Assembly (NCBI GenBank): GCA_964034945.1
Contig: OZ035960.1
Coordinates: 88,625,848 to 88,689,847 of the forward strand
Source of the DNA: Chrysopilus asiliformis
Lineage: Eukaryota > Arthropoda > Insecta > Diptera > Rhagionidae
DNA: 64,000 bases
Direction of reading: 5' to 3'
A program made the translations under genes and the position numbers. Below are positions 24,172 to 35,092 of this stretch, piece after piece; the stretch's first letter is position 1, and the number at the start of each line of letters is the position of its first letter. The notes beneath the pieces are model-generated. The model ran no database searches. It worked only from the letters and a program-made list of their open reading frames with translations, and was not told the origin of the DNA.

Positions 24172-24418
24172 CAGTAATCCCTCCAACTGCGCAGTAGATA
24201 GGTTCCACAAAAAGAGCGCGCAAACCGAAACCGCGCACTGTGAACCCTACTTTGTATGAAATTTTGGGGTTAGAAACAAGTTTTTTTAAACGAAAATTAT
24301 AAAAAAAACCGCGCAACTGCGAAATTTTTCCGCGTAGTTCGAAATTTTGGTATTAAAAACTAAACCGCGCAGTTGCGAAACCGCGCAGTTAGAAACAGCG
24401 CAGTTGGAGGGATTACTG
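24172..24418. mobile_element. pogo/mariner-type MITE with TA duplication
   Basis: The ends begin CAGTAATCCCTCCAACTGCG on both sides (inverted) and are flanked by TA. The interior repeats AACCGCGCAGTT-like units. It is inserted in a GTCTGTCTGTC-containing repeat: the flanks ACGTATCTTAAA and CTCAAGAACGCG look like one interrupted sequence. Confidence 0.8.
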
Positions 24419-24830
24419 TAACTCAAGAACGCGTTGAGCTAGCGGCTTAAAATTTTTTGTAAATCAGTTTTATGAAAATCTTAGTTTTCTGTCAAGTTTT
24501 GGTAAAGTGACGGTAGCTACAAAGGATGCCTCCCATATAATTACCCGTTATAGCTACCGTTACTTTTTTTTGAAAATTTCTCGAAAGCTTTGCGTTTCTG
24601 GGAAAAATTAAATACAACAAAAATGAAGGGAAATAAAATTTCTCGCATTTTTTCCTTTAATGGTTTTTACGTATTTTTAACGGTTCTCGAGATATTTGAA
24701 AAAAATATTTTTTCCTTAGATATTTTTTCCTACAGATTTTTTTCCGAAACTGCTATATTGCAGAGGAAAGTTTTGTGTAATATTTTTTTAAATTATTTTA
24801 ATTGAAAAAAAAAAATTTTTTTGTACTCAC

Positions 24831-25145
24831 CGGCCATGCAAAATCGAATGGGAATCTGATGGGGTTAATTGATGAATAATCCTGTTGATGATTTAGTCCA
24901 CTAGTTAAATTAACGGTATTTTCACCTAAAACCGGTGTCACAACATCACCGAACGTACACGGCGAAGTAATATCGATCTTCGCTTGATAATGTTTTAAAC
25001 AAACACGAAATCGCGTTTTACACGTACCAACACATTTACCCGTTAAACTATCAATTTTTTCGCTACAACACCTACCCGAATTATCCGTACCGTTATCATT
25101 TTGAAAATATTTTAATCTTAGCTCAAATAATCCGGAACTATGGAC
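24831..25145 (-). CDS. Dl: Delta, coding exon 2: MNNL (Notch-ligand N-terminal) domain
   Basis: A 105-codon exon encodes residues 23-127 of Delta. Landmarks in order are VHSSGLFELRLKYF at the start, the paired cysteines of GRCC, the GKCVGTCKTRFRVCLKHYQ block with the remaining conserved cysteines, the CTFGDVVTPVLGENTVNL segment, and the end NPIRFPFDFAWP. These are the hallmarks of the C2-like MNNL domain, which contacts Notch and membranes in Delta and Serrate/Jagged ligands. The RCC, GxCxxxC and LKHYQ spacing is Delta-like. The acceptor reads TTTCTAATTTCAG just before GTC CAT; the donor is CCG followed by GTGAGT. Length is exactly divisible by three and there is no stop. The frame joins exon 1 and exon 3 without loss. 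Recognition rests on the well-known Drosophila Delta sequence; only species assignment is uncertain. The protein acts at the cell surface, and its DSL and EGF domains must lie left of the window. Confidence 0.96.
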
Positions 25146-25149
25146 CTGA

Positions 25150-26345
25150 AATTAGAAAAGAAAAACATTAATAAGAAGTATTTTACGTAAATTTAATCAA
25201 AATTGAAGATAATTTTTGTATCAATTAAGGAGATATTTTATAGGTTGTAAAAATATTTAGATTTAAAAGGGATTTAATAATTACGCTCCATTATCGCTGT
25301 GATATGAATGTTTGTCATGAGAACCGTCAAACAGTTTCGACCAAATTTAATAAAACAATCAAAAAAAAAAACGTAAAACGATCTTTTGGTTTTATGGACT
25401 TTCCTACCTTAATATAAAAAGAAAGAAAAAAGAAAAAAAACATTCCAAAGAAAGTTCTTAGTTTGTTAGTTTATCCACTACAGCCTTTCAAACGATATTC
25501 ATTAAAAAAAATTATTTTAATGCGCCATAGAACTGAAGCTAAGCATTCAAAAATTTCCATAAAAAATAAATTATGCTTAGCTATTTTAATTTTTTCAGAA
25601 ATTTTCATTCATTTTTATCTGGTTGGCTGGCTGGATAGACGACGATTATTGTTTTTATTAAGAGTGTAGTAACGTCTTGTATAATGGATGGAATTATGTT
25701 GTGTAGCCATTTTAAGGATGATGGCTTGTTACCATAAAGATTGTTTAGGTTAATGATTCGATGTTACACTTTGATGGGATCTTTTGCATTTTTCTCATTA
25801 TTCGTTAATACAAAAGAGCAGAAAATTTGGAATTTTTTTTCTTGAAAAAAAAAACATCTTAATTTCATAATGGGAGGAAATAATTTGTATGCCAACAAGG
25901 TCAAGATTCTATTAAATTGCTGACAATCATTGATGATAGTAAAATTGTTTAAAATTATATACAAATTTTACATTTTTATTGGCGTTCAGCAGAACATTAC
26001 AGCCGGAATTTACATTTTTAGAACCAATTTTACAGATCTTAAAGAACTATTATCAAAAGACAGACAACAATTTTCTGCTTAACAGTTTTTTTTTTCAATA
26101 CGCGACTTGTAGTCAAGTTGCCCCGAAAAACGTTGCTTGTAAAGTTTCTGATTGTTTTTTTTTTTTCAAAACCATGGATTTTTGAGAACAATATGGTGAA
26201 TGCTGAATTAAAAATCACATACTTTGAAACAAGTCCGTTTGATGTAAACCGAAATCGCGTAAGCTGAATCAGTAATATTTTTTTTTTATTCAAACTTGAT
26301 CTGTAATTTCTAATAAAAGTACAAATTGAAGACAAATTCAAACTA
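25150..26345. other. Intron stretch upstream of exon 2 acceptor, nothing recognised
   Basis: AT-rich with homopolymer runs and short frames only. Confidence 0.4.
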
Positions 26346-26349
26346 TTTA

Positions 26350-26435
26350 AGGGGCTGTTCATAAAATATCTCACCCAAATCTTAGGCTTTTCAGATCCCC
26401 CACCCCCACGCCCTTTTTCGAGAGTTTTTGTATGG
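26350..26435. repeat. GGGCTGTTCATAAAATA repeat family member
   Basis: GGGGCTGTTCATAAAATATC is followed by a GC-rich stretch and TTTTTGTATGG. Relatives occur at 6105 (AGGGGGCTGTATATAAAATA), 7327, 11981, 43028 and 44942. These are short 5'-conserved repeats of unknown class. Confidence 0.5.
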
Positions 26436-26554
26436 ATCACAAGTGGGGCGCGCTACCGCGGAACCCCCTTCCACGCTTCTTAATGTTGGAAAAGCACAGA
26501 TTGAAGCGAGCTTTTTACAAAGTTATGCAAGTTGAAACCACGTTAATCGAATCA

Positions 26555-26695
26555 GTGGTTATTGGAAAGCTGGTCTTGGAAGAGATGTTTGAAAGTTGGT
26601 TTTTGAAGGGTGGTTTTTGGAAAGTTGGTTTCTGAAAAGATTTTTGAAAGGTGGTTTCTGAAAAGATTTTTGAAAGGTGGTTTTTGAGAGGCTGT
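26555..26695. repeat. Degenerate 28-bp tandem repeat next to a MITE
   Basis: GAAAGGTGGTTTCTGAAAAG-type units repeat about five times, ending just before the MITE at 26702. Confidence 0.6.
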
Positions 26696-26701
26696 GTCTA
26701 A

Positions 26702-27077
26702 AGGGGTGCCGCTCCACATGAGAGTAAATACGCGAGTAACTCTCAAAAACTCTCGAGGGTTACTCGCAGGAGGTTGTCCATTTGAGAGTTAATTTCGGCG
26801 ATTTTTCGATCGCTAATAGCGAAATCGAGCTTCTAGCTTCTAGCGTTCTCGAGAGCTACTAGCAAAATTCAAACGCTGTTCGTATCTGGAGAGCTACTTT
26901 CCGAGAGTTCAGAGGAGGCCTGTCGACTAGAGAGTAGAATCACTTTTGACAGCTCACAGAAACTAGCTCGCGAGTTTTTGCGAGTTTCTGCGAGCGACTC
27001 TCAGGGACGTGTCCATTTGCGAGTAGCTGCTATCGAGAGGTTCTCGCCGGCATTTACTCTCATGTGGAGCGGCACCT
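26702..27077. mobile_element. Long-inverted-repeat MITE, copy 2
   Basis: Ends GGTGCCGCTCCACATGAGAG and CTCTCATGTGGAGCGGCACC, flanked by TAA on both sides (26699-26701 and 27078-27080). It lies opposite in orientation to copies 1 and 3. Confidence 0.85.
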
Positions 27078-27079
27078 TA

Positions 27080-28430
27080 AGACTTTTTGATGTAAGAAGT
27101 CTTTCAATATTTTTTCATAAAAATTTTCATATTATTGAAAAATTTCTATACTTTTGCCGAAATACCCATTTAAAATATATAATCCAAACTAAACTGAGTG
27201 TAAATTCAGAGAAAATATAGAATACGTGCTAGAATTTAGCACTTACGAAAATTTAATAGAAAAACTGAATAGTTCCTGGAAATCCGGTTCTAAACATAAG
27301 ATTTTTGAAAGATACAAAAAAACTTTCTAGAATGCAGAAATTTATGGAAAACAAAAATTCGATTTTGGAATTTTAAACAATGCTAAAATACAGCAACTTT
27401 CAAAAAGCAAAATTTTCCATTTGATGTTTTTGCTTCATGCCGGGAAAATTTGAACTTAATTTGAACCAAAAACTTTCTAAAAACAAACCATGTTTTGATT
27501 ACATTGGCGTCAATTAAAAATATAAAAAATTTAATGTTTTAAATTGGCATCCAACATTCATCAGCCCGAAAATTAGAACAAAATCTAATGGAAATTATTC
27601 GCGTATCGCCGAGGCTATTGGTCTGAATTAAAAACAGGGAAATCAATTTCCAACATAATCCAAAACAAATGTCGATCAAAAATAGAATCAATCGATTTAA
27701 AACATTTGAAAATGGCAAAACTAAAAATACATGACCTCACTTATGAAATGAATGCTTTTTTTAACGATTTTTGAAGTTAACATCAGTAAAACTTTCTTTA
27801 AGAAAAAAACTCTAGAATTTTCGGCTGCTCCACAAAAAAGATGACCAAAGTGCTGAAAATATATTTTTAATTCAACAACATCTGGTCGTATTTAAGATAA
27901 AAATCTATAGCCTTGATTACTGCTAAAGACATTAAAAGAATTTCAGTCGTTCGGTGGCGATTTCTACAAGAAAACTGAAAAGAAAACCATGTGAAAAATT
28001 CCAAACAGAATAAAGGAAAAATTCGGTTTGACAGTGAATGGTCTGTGGAAAAACTTTGATAAAAAAAAATATTGTCTCGTGGAAAAAATATCGCCTTCAA
28101 ATTAACGAGAATAAAATATCTGATAATTAATTTTATCTTGAATGACGTCGACATATACGAGTATTAAAAGCGATCTTGGCGCACGTTCTATACTTGGCAT
28201 GGATGGACAATTATTTTGTCAGCAAGATCGTTTAGTAAACAATAATGATGATCACCAAGTTTTAACTTTTCTATTGTGGGTTTCGTGGAGACGGATATTG
28301 AGAGTTTAAGAAAGTTTTTGATTTGAAAAGATTTTCAGTATTGCTAAGACTACGTGGACTGTCATGGCAGATGCGTAAATTTTTGGTGAGGATCACTGGT
28401 CATCTCTCTTGTGTGTTTGCGCTTTTGGTA
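27080..28430. other. Intron stretch, nothing recognised
   Basis: AT-rich; no repeat ends, coding similarity or clear signals noted. Confidence 0.4.
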
Positions 28431-28576
28431 TTTCAAAACTGTTGGGGGCCTTCGTCACTCTTGAGCATCCCTGATTTAAACTGATACATACAGCTGCAAA
28501 TTCTTACTGAGGATCGTTGGTGATTCTCATGTATGAAATAATTCGTCTTCAGCAATTTTCCTTTTAGCAGGGCCAG

Positions 28577-28804
28577 AAAGAAATAAAAAGAGAGAGAAAG
28601 AGAGAAAGACAAAGATAGAGAGAGAAAGATAGAAAGAGAGGGGGAGAGAGACAAAGAAAGAGAGGGGGAGAGAGACAAAGAAAGAGAGGGGGAGAGAGAC
28701 AAAGAAAGAGAGGGGGAGAGAGACAAAGAAAGAGAGGGGGAGAGAGACAAAGAGACAGATAAAAAGAGAGAGAGACAAAAAGAGAGAGAGACAAAAAGAG
28801 AGAA

Positions 28805-28835
<31 letters not shown>

Positions 28836-28956
28836 GAGGGGCAGAGAGAGAAAGAGAGAGAGGGGCAGAGATAGAAAGAGAGAGAGGGACAGAGAGAGAG
28901 AGGGACAGAGAGAGAGAGGGGCAGAGAGAGAGAGAGACAAAGAGAGAGAGAGAGAG
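28577..28956. repeat. Purine tract (GA)n with a nested roughly 33-bp unit
   Basis: About 380 bases of almost pure purine on the plus strand. The first half contains about five tandem AGACAAAGAAAGAGAGGGGG units. The open minus-strand frames of SLSLSL type are artefacts of this tract. Confidence 0.9.
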
Positions 28957-29122
28957 CAATTTTTATGAAATTTCGAACCTGACTTTTATGAAATTTCAAA
29001 TTTGACTTTTCTGAAACTTCGAACCTGACTTTTATGAGATTTCAAGCCTGACTTTTCTGAAATTTCGAACCTGACTTTTATGAAACTTCGAACCTGACTT
29101 TTATGAAACTTCGAACAAATAC
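28956..29122. repeat. 25-bp tandem repeat, about seven units
   Basis: Units of the form GAACCTGACTTTTATGAAAC follow the GA tract directly. Confidence 0.8.
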
Positions 29123-30974
29123 CGTTCAACAACAACTAGTGCTATCACACTAAAATTCTGTACCTTCGGCAGATTTCACACAAGAAAACTGAATTTAAGA
29201 TCACATACTAAATTTAGCCCTACAAACATCTGTCTAAAAATAGCAAAATTAGCTTTTCCATTATTTAAAAAAAAATCATAAGAAAATTTGTTTGAAACAT
29301 AAAACGATCCTGAAAATTGATCGTGAACACGAAGAACATTCACCTGGCGATGGCGTTAATTTTCAACTTTTAAATAGACAAAAGTTGCCTCAAAAATTTC
29401 AATCAGTCAATTAGCGGCTGAAAAAACGACGAAATTCCATATTTTCAATCATAATTCAAGATTTTTTTTAAATATTCGTTGTTTTTTTTTGACAGAGGGG
29501 GGTTTCAATCAGCATTGATCAATCGATCATTGGGTTTGTTTGGCTACATACAAATTGCTTTGATCGGTGGCGATGTCATGGGGTGCCAAAACCACAAAAG
29601 CTACAAAACTCGGCCCAAGACAGCATAGGAAAAAAAAATCATAATAATATTAAGTAAGTAGCTTAAATCCACAGAGAAATATCTACATACAGCTCTTGAT
29701 CGAAGTGATCATGATGATGATCATCATCATACCATAATCATCGCCACTAGCGATCGTTTCTTAGATTTAAAGAAGGAATTCTTGAAATGTTCATTTCTAC
29801 ATGGCCGAGGCGGTCGGGACGAAAGGGAGGCGATTTCTGAGGTCCAACAATCGTGGAATTTCGATCGAAAAAAAAATTAAATAAATTCGATTAGCGCGGG
29901 AATCGGAAATCATCGCTCCATCATACTCAAAATTTTTGATCTTGATCAACTTCATGATCGCCACGATCGCATCGGCCAAATTCAATAGAGAGGGTTCATC
30001 GTTTTAAACAAGTATGAGAAGTTTTTTTTATAGATAGAATTTTATATACACTCACACATTTTATATTTATTGTATATAATTGGAATTTTTTTTTATTGAT
30101 TATTGGCAATGTGAAAATTATTTAATTGGGCGTCTAAAAAAAATTAATTCTCGATCGAATTATTCAAAACACAATTAATTTAGATTGTATAACGAAAAAC
30201 ATTTTTGGGATCGACAAATTTTTTAATTTCTAAAACGTATTTATAAAAAATATGTTGTATCACAAAATTGTCACCATAAAAATTAAATACCAATAAAAGT
30301 TTGGTCAAAAATATAAAATCCGACCAGATTTTAAAACTAATTTACGATCTGTTTGATGATCACTTCGTTCTCTTCATTGTTATTTGGATGGCTTTTTTTT
30401 CTTAACTTTTTTATTTCAATTTTTTTTATGAAAAGAAGAAAATGGGACAATTTGTTTAATCTGCGAGATAATAAATAAATTTTTGACATTTCCACCAAAT
30501 GATCATCAAAGTGATCTTCAGTATTATGGAATGGAATTTTTTTTTTTTGAAGACGCCTACCTGTTTGATTCATTTATAGAAAAATCATTTAACAAACGCA
30601 TATATCATTCAACGAGAGTTCAAGAGAATTAATGGCCAATCAGGGGAAATATTTTAAACTGTTTTGACAATCCCGTTTCTTTTTTTTTCAAAATTAAGAT
30701 CAAAGTGATCAAAAATTCAACAAATTTATTACTCTTAAAGATAATTTATTTTGTATTCAGATGGGAAAATTTCGAGTTTTTCAGAAAACTTGTTTATCTT
30801 TTAAATATTTTCATGCAAATAAACAATGTGGCCAGGAAAATATCAGGTGCAAATTTCACAAAATTTTACTTCAATTTATTCTAAGCAGCAGGACCGAGAG
30901 ACTGGGGGGAGGTGAAAGGAATAGATTTTTTTTACTTTCTTGTACGCAGTATAATTTGTTATTACAACAATTTC

Positions 30975-31698
30975 TTTCTGTCTGTCAGTTTGTCAGTCAA
31001 TCTGTCAGTCTGTCTTTGTACCAGATTTCTCAGCAACTAAGTAATAGAGCTAGAGCCATGAAATTTTACTGGCATGTTTGGTCTTGGAATGGGACAATCG
31101 GTAGAAATCCGTTAACTGCAAGTAACCAAAATGGCGGCTTTGTAAAAAGCGCAATTCATTTTTTTATAATTTACTCCGAAACTACGCGTTTTTCAGTAGT
31201 CTTATGTGTAGTAAGAGTTGGAGACAATTAAATTTTCTACATCTTTGTCTTTTACTAGAACTCCGTATCTCAAGCCGTTTTCGAAATATACCGTTATTTT
31301 AAACAATCAGTTTTTTTTTCGATTATTTTGAAAAATACCGGGTTTTTGGTGGTTTAATGTAGGAGATCAATTTAAAAGACTATTGTTTACCATAATTTTG
31401 TATATTTCCGTTATCCGCTATCTTTTACCGTTATCGAGATATTATCATTAAAAATTTTAAACATGTATTTTTGCGAATTGCTTGCAAACTAACGGTTTTT
31501 CGAAAAAAAAAACAGTCAATGGCAGAATCAAAGGTATTAAAATTCTCTACATTTTTTGTATTTTACAGTAAATCGATATCTTTTACCGTTATCGAAATAT
31601 TTCAGATTTTCTAAAAAAAAAATTCATATTTTTATGTAAACTAATATTTTATTCGTCAGGTAAATTGTGCAGACACGTAGATTTTGTATAAGAAAGTC
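30975..31698 (-). repeat. Dispersed repeat, copy B, inverted
   Basis: Matches 19417-20100 in reverse: GTCTGTCAGTTTGTCAGTC, then ATGAAATTTTACTGGCATG, GAACTCCGTATCTCAAGCC, TCTTTTACCGTTATCGA, ending in TACACAAAATCTACG-like sequence. A long reading frame over its start is a by-product of the repeat. Confidence 0.7.
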
Positions 31699-31799
31699 AT
31701 TCGCCGTTCATATTAAATATTTTTCTTTTGGGCGATCACTTGTTAAATTTTTTAAACACTTGTAAATTTTTTTAAACATTTGTTAAATTTTTTAAACAT

Positions 31800-31909
31800 T
31801 TGTAATTTTTGATTATTTCCTCCCCTTCTTGCCCCCCCCCCCCCTCCACTACCCTCCCTGCATTAATTTAAAGACATTGCGGGATTCTGCACCCCTAGTT
31901 ACGCCACTG
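31800..31909. mobile_element. Truncated hAT-type end (TAGTTACGCCACTG)
   Basis: After a run of C, the sequence GGGATTCTGCACCCCTAGTT is followed by ACGCCACTG, a common insect hAT terminus seen from the inside out. I find no partner end nearby. Confidence 0.4.
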
Positions 31910-33240
31910 AAAATGATCATAATTAAATTGTCGAGGAATATATTTTAAAAAAACTATAAAAACTACGAAAATTATTTTTAAAAATAGCAGAAAAACGAAA
32001 TTCACTAGAATAGCGAAGGAGAAAACTAGTTTTAAGCGTATTTCAAAAGGTGGCGCCATCACAATTAAAATTAGAGATTTAAAAAAAAAAACCAGCAGAC
32101 GACCGATCATTGATCAGATCAGATCAGATCGGTTATAATTATTTTCATTGGAACTTATATTTTATACTTAATCATAATAATGAGCAGTATTGTCAAAGAG
32201 AGCATAGAAACTTCTATAACTCGAAGAATACAAAGTGATCTTACAGCGATCAACGTACCTACGATCAACGTGTAAAACAGATTGTGATCGTGTATTAAGA
32301 GTTATTGTGCAGGTTGCTTTTTACGATCAATAAAACGGGATTCGATCAATGTAATTATTTATTGATATTATTCTTAATGCAACTTTTGATCAATGCCTCG
32401 TTTTTTTTGTTTTTTATACGACTGAAGATCGTATTGGCGTAAGTAGCGACAAGTGTCAATACATTCATGTGGATCTTATAGTGACAATAAGACGGAGATC
32501 AATACCTTGGAATCAATATGAAGGTAATCATATTGATGCGCCACCTCATTTTTTTCTGTTGTGCGAATACGATGATCGTCAGGTGACTCTGTAGCTGGGC
32601 TACCTGTATTTTTAAAAAAGTAAACTGATCGTGCTAACTAACTCTTTATGTACGTGTATGATTTTTTAAAAACGATATTAAATACGAATATCGGCTGTTC
32701 AGTAGACACTTTTCTTTTGATATATTGTATGTTGGGACTGGTTTGTTTTTTTTTATCATAAGTTTTTTTTCTTGCTGAACATTTCTTTTAAGACTTTGAA
32801 AAGATAGTTGACTTCAAAATGAGTTCGATATGCACCAATGATCGTTTGGATGTGATTCGAACTGAGTTCGAACGAAACGTCATCATCGAATGCGTGTGTG
32901 TACCTATCAAGTGATGCACTTGTTACGGATGATGGCGCTCTGATGTTTGGAGGACTCGATCACCACCAACTAAGACTACTTACTAGCATAAAATATCATA
33001 AGTGCAAAAATATGGCGTTTCTAGGTAAATGAAACTCGTTATGTGAGATGATCGTGTTGCAATTTGCGAAAATGGGAAAGCGCTACGTGGAAAAAAAACT
33101 TTTTGTTTTCAGATCTAGTATTATATAAGAGGTTTTCTGTGTGAAATTTATAAATTTGATTTAAATTTAGGTGAATAGATAGTTACATCAAAAGCTAAAA
33201 TGCTGATTAGAAAAAAAAATTTATTTTAAACTTTTTTTTT

Positions 33241-33412
33241 TTAAAAAATGCACTAAAAAGGAAAAAAATAATTTTTTAGGCACTGTGTATCAGAAATAAA
33301 AGCGAGATAAATATTTATTATATTTTTTATGTTCTTATCTCGCCTTTTTTTTGATACATGGTGTCTAAAAAATTATTTTTTGCCCTTCTAGTGCATTTTT
33401 TAAAAATAAAAA
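33241..33412. repeat. Foldback repeat around 33.3 kb
   Basis: AAAAAATGCACTAAAAAGG, AATTTTTTAGGCACTGTGTA and AAAGCGAGATAA at the left mirror TTATCTCGCC, CATGGTGTCTAAAAAATT and TCTAGTGCATTTTTT at the right. Arms are about 70 bp with a short AT-rich loop. Confidence 0.65.
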
Positions 33413-33509
33413 CTTTAACTTTTTTTTAGTTTTTCTATTTTTTTATTTTATTCTTTTTAGTTATTTCGTGATATTTGTATGATTAAAAGTTCAAAATGAA
33501 AAGGCTAAA

Positions 33510-33895
33510 CATGTTATCCTTACAGGACCTTCCCTAATCCTGACAGACTTCCTAATGTCAGAATCACATTTGTCGAAAAATTTGGGGAAAAGGCTAACCA
33601 CAGGACCTTCCATTATCCTCACAGATTTCTTAATGCTAGAATCGGATTCAGCGACCCCAAAAATCCCCGGATGAGATTTCCTCCGCAAAATTTGAGGAAA
33701 AGAATAATGAAGTTATCCTTACAGGACCTTCTGTTATCTTTTCAGGACCTTCTGTTATCCTTACGGACTTTTTACCATCAGAATCGGATTCATCGACTCC
33801 AAAAAACCACCAGATGAGATTTTTCCCGGGAAATTTTAAGAAAAAGATAATCACGTTATCCTTACAGGACCTTTCGTTATCCTTACAAGGACGAA
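33510..33895. repeat. Degenerate tandem repeat with ACAGGACCTTCxxTTATCC motifs
   Basis: Three to four diverged units. On the minus strand they translate to a repeated ESDSxxKKSVRIxEGP motif in two overlapping frames without a plausible start or splice sites. Confidence 0.65.
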
Positions 33896-34116
33896 GTAGT
33901 GAAAATATTGTATTGTCATCGGACTTACGTATGTGTGGAAGATTTCAAGTCAATCAGATGAGTTGAAGTGGGTTAAAATTAGATTGCAAGATTTGCACCA
34001 GACAAACAGACCCACAAACAGACAGACACTAAGGCAAGCTAAATAAAAACTTTTGAAAATAAACGTTTCTCCAAAAAGTAGAGCCAATAAATGTTAACCC
34101 TGAAATCATCGGCATT

Positions 34117-34490
34117 GACCACTAGGGCTTTTGTATCGGAGTCGAGGAGTCGGGGTCGAATAGTCGGAGTCGAAGAGTCAAAGTCGAGGAGTCTGTGGTC
34201 AATGAATGGACCACACAATATGTCAGAAGAGAGTTTAAGAGTTGGAGTCGGAGAAAATTCATCGACTACAACTCCGAACTGGTTATTTTACTTCCATTGG
34301 CTCTCTTTCAGAGAGTGGTGTCCATCTAGTTTAGTTCTAACCTCAATGTTTTGAAACAAAAAACAATGTTTGATTTAGGGTTTGAGGTGATTTACTGATT
34401 TTTTCACCCGAAGGAATCAGAGTTGGAGTTAATCCTTCTAAACTTTCAGGAGTCGTAGTCGAAGGTTGAACTCCCGAATCCATAGCCCTC
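34117..34490. repeat. GGAGTCGGAGTCGA-rich repeat
   Basis: The left part is an array of GGAGTCG units and the right part returns to GGAGTCGTAGTCGAAGG. AGGGCT at the left and AGCCCT at the right could be the ends of a hAT-type element, but a target duplication is not clear. Confidence 0.45.
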
Positions 34491-34671
34491 CTGACCCCAC
34501 CAGACGTAAAACTTGAAATTTTTAGGAGTCGATTTCGGCTATTAAGCTACTGCAAATAGCATTTTTTGCGCGGTGCGCATTTTATAAAAAAATTTCAACA
34601 AAGTCGTAAAATTTTCAAAAAAAAATCACCTGCGGCGCATTTTGATGTAAAAAAGCACATTATGGGAACCG

Positions 34672-34860
34672 TATTGCTCAGATGGCAAGACGGCGTTGAC
34701 CAGGACGCGAAGAGAATTGGGAAGCAAAGCTGGAGGACATCGGCACGTAACCGGGACCTCTGGCGAGAGACATTGCGGCAGGACAAGACCGGAGACCGGT
34801 TGCAGTGCCGAGAAAGAGAGAGTATTGCCCCCTTCAAATTGAGTTTTAGAAAGCGTCACA
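34672..34860 (+). pseudogene. LINE fragment, same family as 8560-9060
   Basis: The plus strand reads LLRWQDGVDQDAKRIG, then SWRTSARNRDLWRETLRQDKTG, in one frame, followed by divergent sequence. It is the best-preserved RWQDGV...RDLWRE tail of the three. No upstream reverse transcriptase core is present. Confidence 0.75.
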
Positions 34861-34969
34861 TTTTTTAAAATTTTTGCCTGCGGCGCATAACTGTTTCTTT
34901 ATAGATATGTTTTATTTTATTATTTTCATCTCAGTGCATTTAATCTTGCAAAATTTAATTTTTTTTATA

Positions 34970-35092
34970 ATTCTAAACACACTGGTGTAATTCATTTTTG
35001 TGTGTGATAACGGGATTTCGGCATTGCAAACGATAAGGCAAATGTAATATACCTACCCTTTGGTTTCACCATACGGGTATAAAAAATCGCGC
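34970..35092. mobile_element. Solo end of the 57.0-58.3 kb foldback family
   Basis: CTAAACACACTGGTGTAATT through GGTTTCACCATACGGGTATA matches the outer roughly 120 bp of the foldback arms; the rest is absent. Confidence 0.75.

Larger units (their letters stand above)
9771..24830 (-). other. Dl: Delta intron 2 (about 15.1 kb)
   Basis: Bounded by GTGAGT after exon 2 and a CAG acceptor before exon 3. It contains hAT, piggyBac-type and pogo-type small elements, LINE tails, and two candidate small nested ORFs (14.1 and 20.4 kb). Stretches at 9.85-10.94, 12.75-13.38, 16.05-17.6 and 20.6-21.55 kb show no gene or repeat that I can name. Confidence 0.9.
29480..33070. promoter_or_regulatory. GATC-motif-rich stretch of Delta intron 1
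   Basis: By eye there are roughly 40 or more GATC tetramers, mostly as GTGATC, CGATCA or ATGATCG (for example 29701-29730, 32099-32125, 32234-32275). That is well above what this AT-rich background should give. Which factor would bind is unknown. The dispersed repeat at 30975-31698 is not the source. Confidence 0.3.

Noticed and set aside
28433..28999. Three long overlapping minus-strand frames of serine and leucine repeats
   Set aside because: They are the translation of the (GA)n purine tract in three frames and carry no protein information.
30761..31231. 156-codon plus-strand frame starting with ATG
   Set aside because: Its second half is the dispersed repeat shared in inverted form with 19.4-20.1 kb, and the frame is not kept in the other copy.
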